Assembly: GCA_965214485.1 (NCBI GenBank) | Contig: CBDCBW010000017.1 | Span: forward strand, 62,001 to 126,000 | DNA length: 64,000 bases | Direction: 5' to 3' | Source: JANQRZ01 sp965214485 | GTDB taxonomy: Bacteria; Bacteroidota; Rhodothermia; Rhodothermales; JANQRZ01 | In this document: positions 61,987 to 64,000 of the stretch, in pieces | How the letters are laid out: every line of letters begins with the position of its first letter | Position numbering within the stretch: position 1 is the stretch's first letter | Position numbers and translations under genes: made by a program | Notes under the pieces: model-generated | What the model was told of the DNA's origin: nothing | The model's database searches: none | What the model saw: the letters and a program-made list of their open reading frames with translations, nothing else

Positions 61987-62737
61987 AGAAGGTAACGGCC
62001 AAGCCGTTGCGGAGCGAGAGGTCGAAGCGGTCGAGCTCGGCCGGCGGCTCGCTGTCGTAGCGGAGGTTCATCGCGATGCGGAGCGCGACGAAGCGCGTAA
62101 GCTGCACGTCCAAGCCGGACTCGCCCAGCACGCGGACATCCTTGAACCGGTCGAAGCGCGGCTGGACGTACACCGTGTTCACGAACGTGACCAGGTCGGC
62201 GAGTCCGAGCTTGAGCACGAGGTAGGTGCTCCACCGCCCGACCGTCACCTCGGGGCGGACGACCACCTCGTCGCGGTCGAGGAGCTCGTACTCCAGCATC
62301 GGCGTCGTGCCGAAGTAGGCGGCAGCGGTGCTGTCGCGGAAGAGTTGGAGCCGGAGCCCTGCCCCGGCCAGGTAGCGGCGCTTGAGGAGCTGGGAGTCGT
62401 CGCGCTGGGTCTGGACGAACGCCTCGGGACGAACCCAATCCAAGCCGGGCAGCCGAAGCACCGTCCGTAGATGGACGAAGCTGTTGTCGAGGAACACCCG
62501 GCCTGCGGCCTCGCTGAACTCGACGTTGCCGATCAGGAAGGAGGCCACGTTGCCGGTGCGAAGGTCAAGCCGTCCCCGAAGCCCGAGGTCAAGCACCTCG
62601 ACGTTGCCGGTGCGGAACGTCGCGTCGGCCGCCGCCGTGACGCTGAGCCCCTCCGCGTCCTCGGCGATCCGCATCTTCTCGGTGTTCACCTGCGCGAGGG
62701 CGGCCGGAGTGAGGAGCAGAAGTAGAAAGAACCGCAT
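61985..62737 (-). CDS. DUF481-like outer-membrane beta-barrel protein
   Basis: A 250-residue exported protein (signal peptide MRFFLLLLLTPAALAQ). Its mature part is a run of alternating beta-strands: ADATFRTGNVEVLDLGLRGRLDLRTGNVASFLIGNVEFSE, FVHLRTVLRLPGLDWVRPEAFVQTQRDDSQLLKRRYLAGAGLRLQLF, ending RFDLSLRNGLAVTF with a C-terminal Phe. This is the layout of DUF481/YdiY-like outer-membrane barrels. Ligand or cargo is unknown. It converges with the M6-like protease gene. Confidence 0.8.
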   Translation of the reverse strand: MRFFLLLLLTPAALAQVNTEKMRIAEDAEGLSVTAAADATFRTGNVEVLDLGLRGRLDLRTGNVASFLIGNVEFSEAAGRVFLDNSFVHLRTVLRLPGLDWVRPEAFVQTQRDDSQLLKRRYLAGAGLRLQLFRDSTAAAYFGTTPMLEYELLDRDEVVVRPEVTVGRWSTYLVLKLGLADLVTFVNTVYVQPRFDRFKDVRVLGESGLDVQLTRFVALRIAMNLRYDSEPPAELDRFDLSLRNGLAVTF

Positions 62738-62748
62738 GGTTGAAGGAT

Positions 62749-62865
62749 GTCATTTCGACGAGCGTAGCGAGGAGAAACCCCGAAGGGCTCGGCGAAGCCA
62801 ATCCCCTACGTTGAAGTTTTCTCCGACGAGGGAGACCTCTGCTCCCTTCGGTCGTCGAGGTGACA
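62749..62865. repeat. 117-bp interspersed repeat with TGTCATTTCGACGA ends
   Basis: It begins TGTCATTTCGACGAGCGTAG and ends, read inwards, TGTCACCTCGACGA. The sequence after the left end (AGCGAGGAGAAACCCC) belongs to a repeat I recall as very common between genes of Bacteroidota and relatives. A further TGTCATCCTGGTCGGAG at about 63932 may be a partial copy. It separates the DUF481 gene start from the MscS stop. Confidence 0.6.
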
Positions 62866-62892
62866 GGGCACCGGGATGGCAACTCACCAGGT

Positions 62893-63906
62893 TCACGCCT
62901 CTGCCTGGGGCGGCGGGCCGGAGCCCGCGCCGGGCCGCATGAACGGCGCGTCCTGGAACGCCTGTGCCTCGTCGATGAAGAGCTGCAGGTGCGGAAACGG
63001 AATCTCGATGTCGGCGGCGCGCAGGGCCTCGCGGACCTTCTCGATGTACTCCCACCGGACGGGCACCTCGATCTTCGGGTCCTTGAGGAACAGCCGGAGC
63101 TCCATGTCCACGCTGGACTCGTTCATCGCCGTCACCACCACCTGCGCGGGGTAGTCCGGGTGGAGGCGCTCGTCGCCCTCGGTGGTCGCGAGCACGGCCT
63201 CGCGCGCCTGCTGCGGGTACTCCTTGTACGCGATCCCGAACGGGACGACGACCCGGAGGACGTTCAGCAGGGTGTGGTTGATGAGCTTCTGCTGGATCAT
63301 GTGCGCGTTCGGGAGGACCGCCACCTCGTTGTTGAGCGTGCGGATGCGCGTCGAGCGGAGCGTGATCTCCTGGACCGCCCCGAAGGTCCCCTCGACCTCG
63401 ACGTTGTCGCCGACGCGGAAGGGCTGGTCCAGGAGGATCGTGATGCCGGAGATGAAGTTCTCGAGCGTGTCCCGCGCCGCGAAGCCGAGGGCGATGCCGG
63501 CGATCCCCAAGCCCGCGATCAGCGCGCCGACGTTCATCCCGAGCTGGTCCAGGATGATGATCGCGGCGAAGGAGAACATGACGAGCCGGAAGGCCTTGAC
63601 CAGAAGCTGCCGGACGCCGAGGTTGATCTTCCGGCTCCGGCGGAGGACGCCCTCGAGGATCCCCGCCACGATCCGGTAGACCAGGAGGAACAGGAGCAGG
63701 ATGAGCAGCGCCGGGATCAGCCCGTCGACGACGAAGCCGATGACGGCCGTCGAGAGCTGCTCATACACGTCGTCGAACCGGCCCTCGCGCAGGGCGCGTC
63801 CGGTCTCCTGCAGGTTCTCCGTGATCTGGCTGATCGCGTTCGACGTGTCCGCACGGGCGGAGTCGGCGGCGAGGGAATCGGTGGGCTGGACGGGGGGGGC
63901 TTGCAT
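62893..63906 (-). CDS. MscS-family mechanosensitive ion channel (second)
   Basis: A 337-residue small-conductance channel. After a polar N-terminus come three hydrophobic segments (VVDGLIPALLILLLFLLVYRIVAG; LVMFSFAAIIILDQLGM; VGALIAGLGIAGIALGFAARDTLENFISGI), the last being the glycine/alanine pore helix. The beta domain follows (LLDQPFRVGDNVEVEGTFGAVQEITLRSTRIRTLNNEVAVLPNAHM). The match to MscS is closer than for the gene at 112-1131. Its last ~30 codons are duplicated, in decayed form, at 52995-53088 and 56466-56548. The 94 bases from its start to the window edge hold no recognised feature beyond a partial TGTCAT repeat. Confidence 0.93.
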   Translation of the reverse strand: MQAPPVQPTDSLAADSARADTSNAISQITENLQETGRALREGRFDDVYEQLSTAVIGFVVDGLIPALLILLLFLLVYRIVAGILEGVLRRSRKINLGVRQLLVKAFRLVMFSFAAIIILDQLGMNVGALIAGLGIAGIALGFAARDTLENFISGITILLDQPFRVGDNVEVEGTFGAVQEITLRSTRIRTLNNEVAVLPNAHMIQQKLINHTLLNVLRVVVPFGIAYKEYPQQAREAVLATTEGDERLHPDYPAQVVVTAMNESSVDMELRLFLKDPKIEVPVRWEYIEKVREALRAADIEIPFPHLQLFIDEAQAFQDAPFMRPGAGSGPPPQAEA

Positions 63907-64000
63907 CGGACGATGCCTCAGCGGTTGGAAGATGTCATCCTGGTCGGAGGCCCGGGGCTCACGCCGGGCGTCTCTGCCGGCACCTCGCTAGAGCCCGTTC

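Overview
The window comes from a very GC-rich bacterium with acidic, Ala/Glu/Asp-rich proteins. At least five large secreted proteins end in a type IX secretion (T9SS) sorting domain (pattern YPNP...YDLLGREV...G.Y..R). T9SS tails, a BlaI/M56 sensor pair, a GH3-beta-lactamase fusion and the miaB / sigma-54 activator / lptE neighbourhood together point to Rhodothermota (Rhodothermales, Rubrivirga- or Salinibacter-like). This placement is an inference from gene content; no rRNA or tRNA gene is visible.

Left part (1-7.8 kb, mostly minus strand): the first codons of a DUF255 thioredoxin-like protein, an MscS channel, an M14 carboxypeptidase with a compositionally mosaic centre, a VKOR-DsbA disulfide-forming fusion, a carboxyltransferase subunit of the methylcrotonyl-CoA carboxylase type, and two CsbD-like mini-proteins. 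At 8-12.9 kb an M36 (fungalysin-type) T9SS protease gene is split by an 854-bp IS5-family element with a 3-bp target duplication; removing the element and one duplication copy restores the frame exactly. From 12.9 to 22 kb, minus-strand genes cover an HI0933-type flavoprotein, a TonB-C lipoprotein, two NfeD proteins, a frameshifted ankyrin gene, an L,D-transpeptidase, a cysteine-less FmdB-like protein and a GH3/NagZ-beta-lactamase fusion.

Middle (22-38 kb, plus strand): beta-oxidation genes (fadN, fadA, and later fadE with two palindromic operator candidates, then a 2,4-dienoyl-CoA reductase) surround a compact stress module bounded by two strong terminators (OB-like membrane protein, PRC-barrel protein, two DUF2382 proteins). 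A BlaI-type repressor with a clear promoter and operator precedes an M56 peptidase fused to a DUF4097-like VNGS repeat domain. A decayed AbrB-PIN toxin-antitoxin remnant and a 17-bp tandem array lie just before miaB.

Right part (37-64 kb): miaB, DUF4286, a sigma-54 activator, lptE, a GT2 glycosyltransferase, a TPR protein, an AhpD-like protein and anmK run in one direction, the last four linked by ATGA overlaps. An AGCS symporter with an unusual extra loop and upp follow. A DUF3095 gene is flanked by two direct copies of a 162-bp miniature transposable element. A minus-strand oxidative pentose-phosphate operon (gnd-zwf-pgl) precedes a cluster of T9SS-exported proteins: three tandem paralogues sharing ends but not centres, an FG-GAP propeller and an M6-like protease. 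A DUF481 outer-membrane protein and a second MscS channel close the window. Two degenerate copies of that channel gene's 3' end lie upstream of two of the T9SS genes, which suggests the cluster grew by segmental duplication.

The window is unusually rich in small repeats: three kinds of IS5-like miniature elements, a family of GTAGGGGCG palindromes, tandem hairpins and several short direct-repeat arrays.
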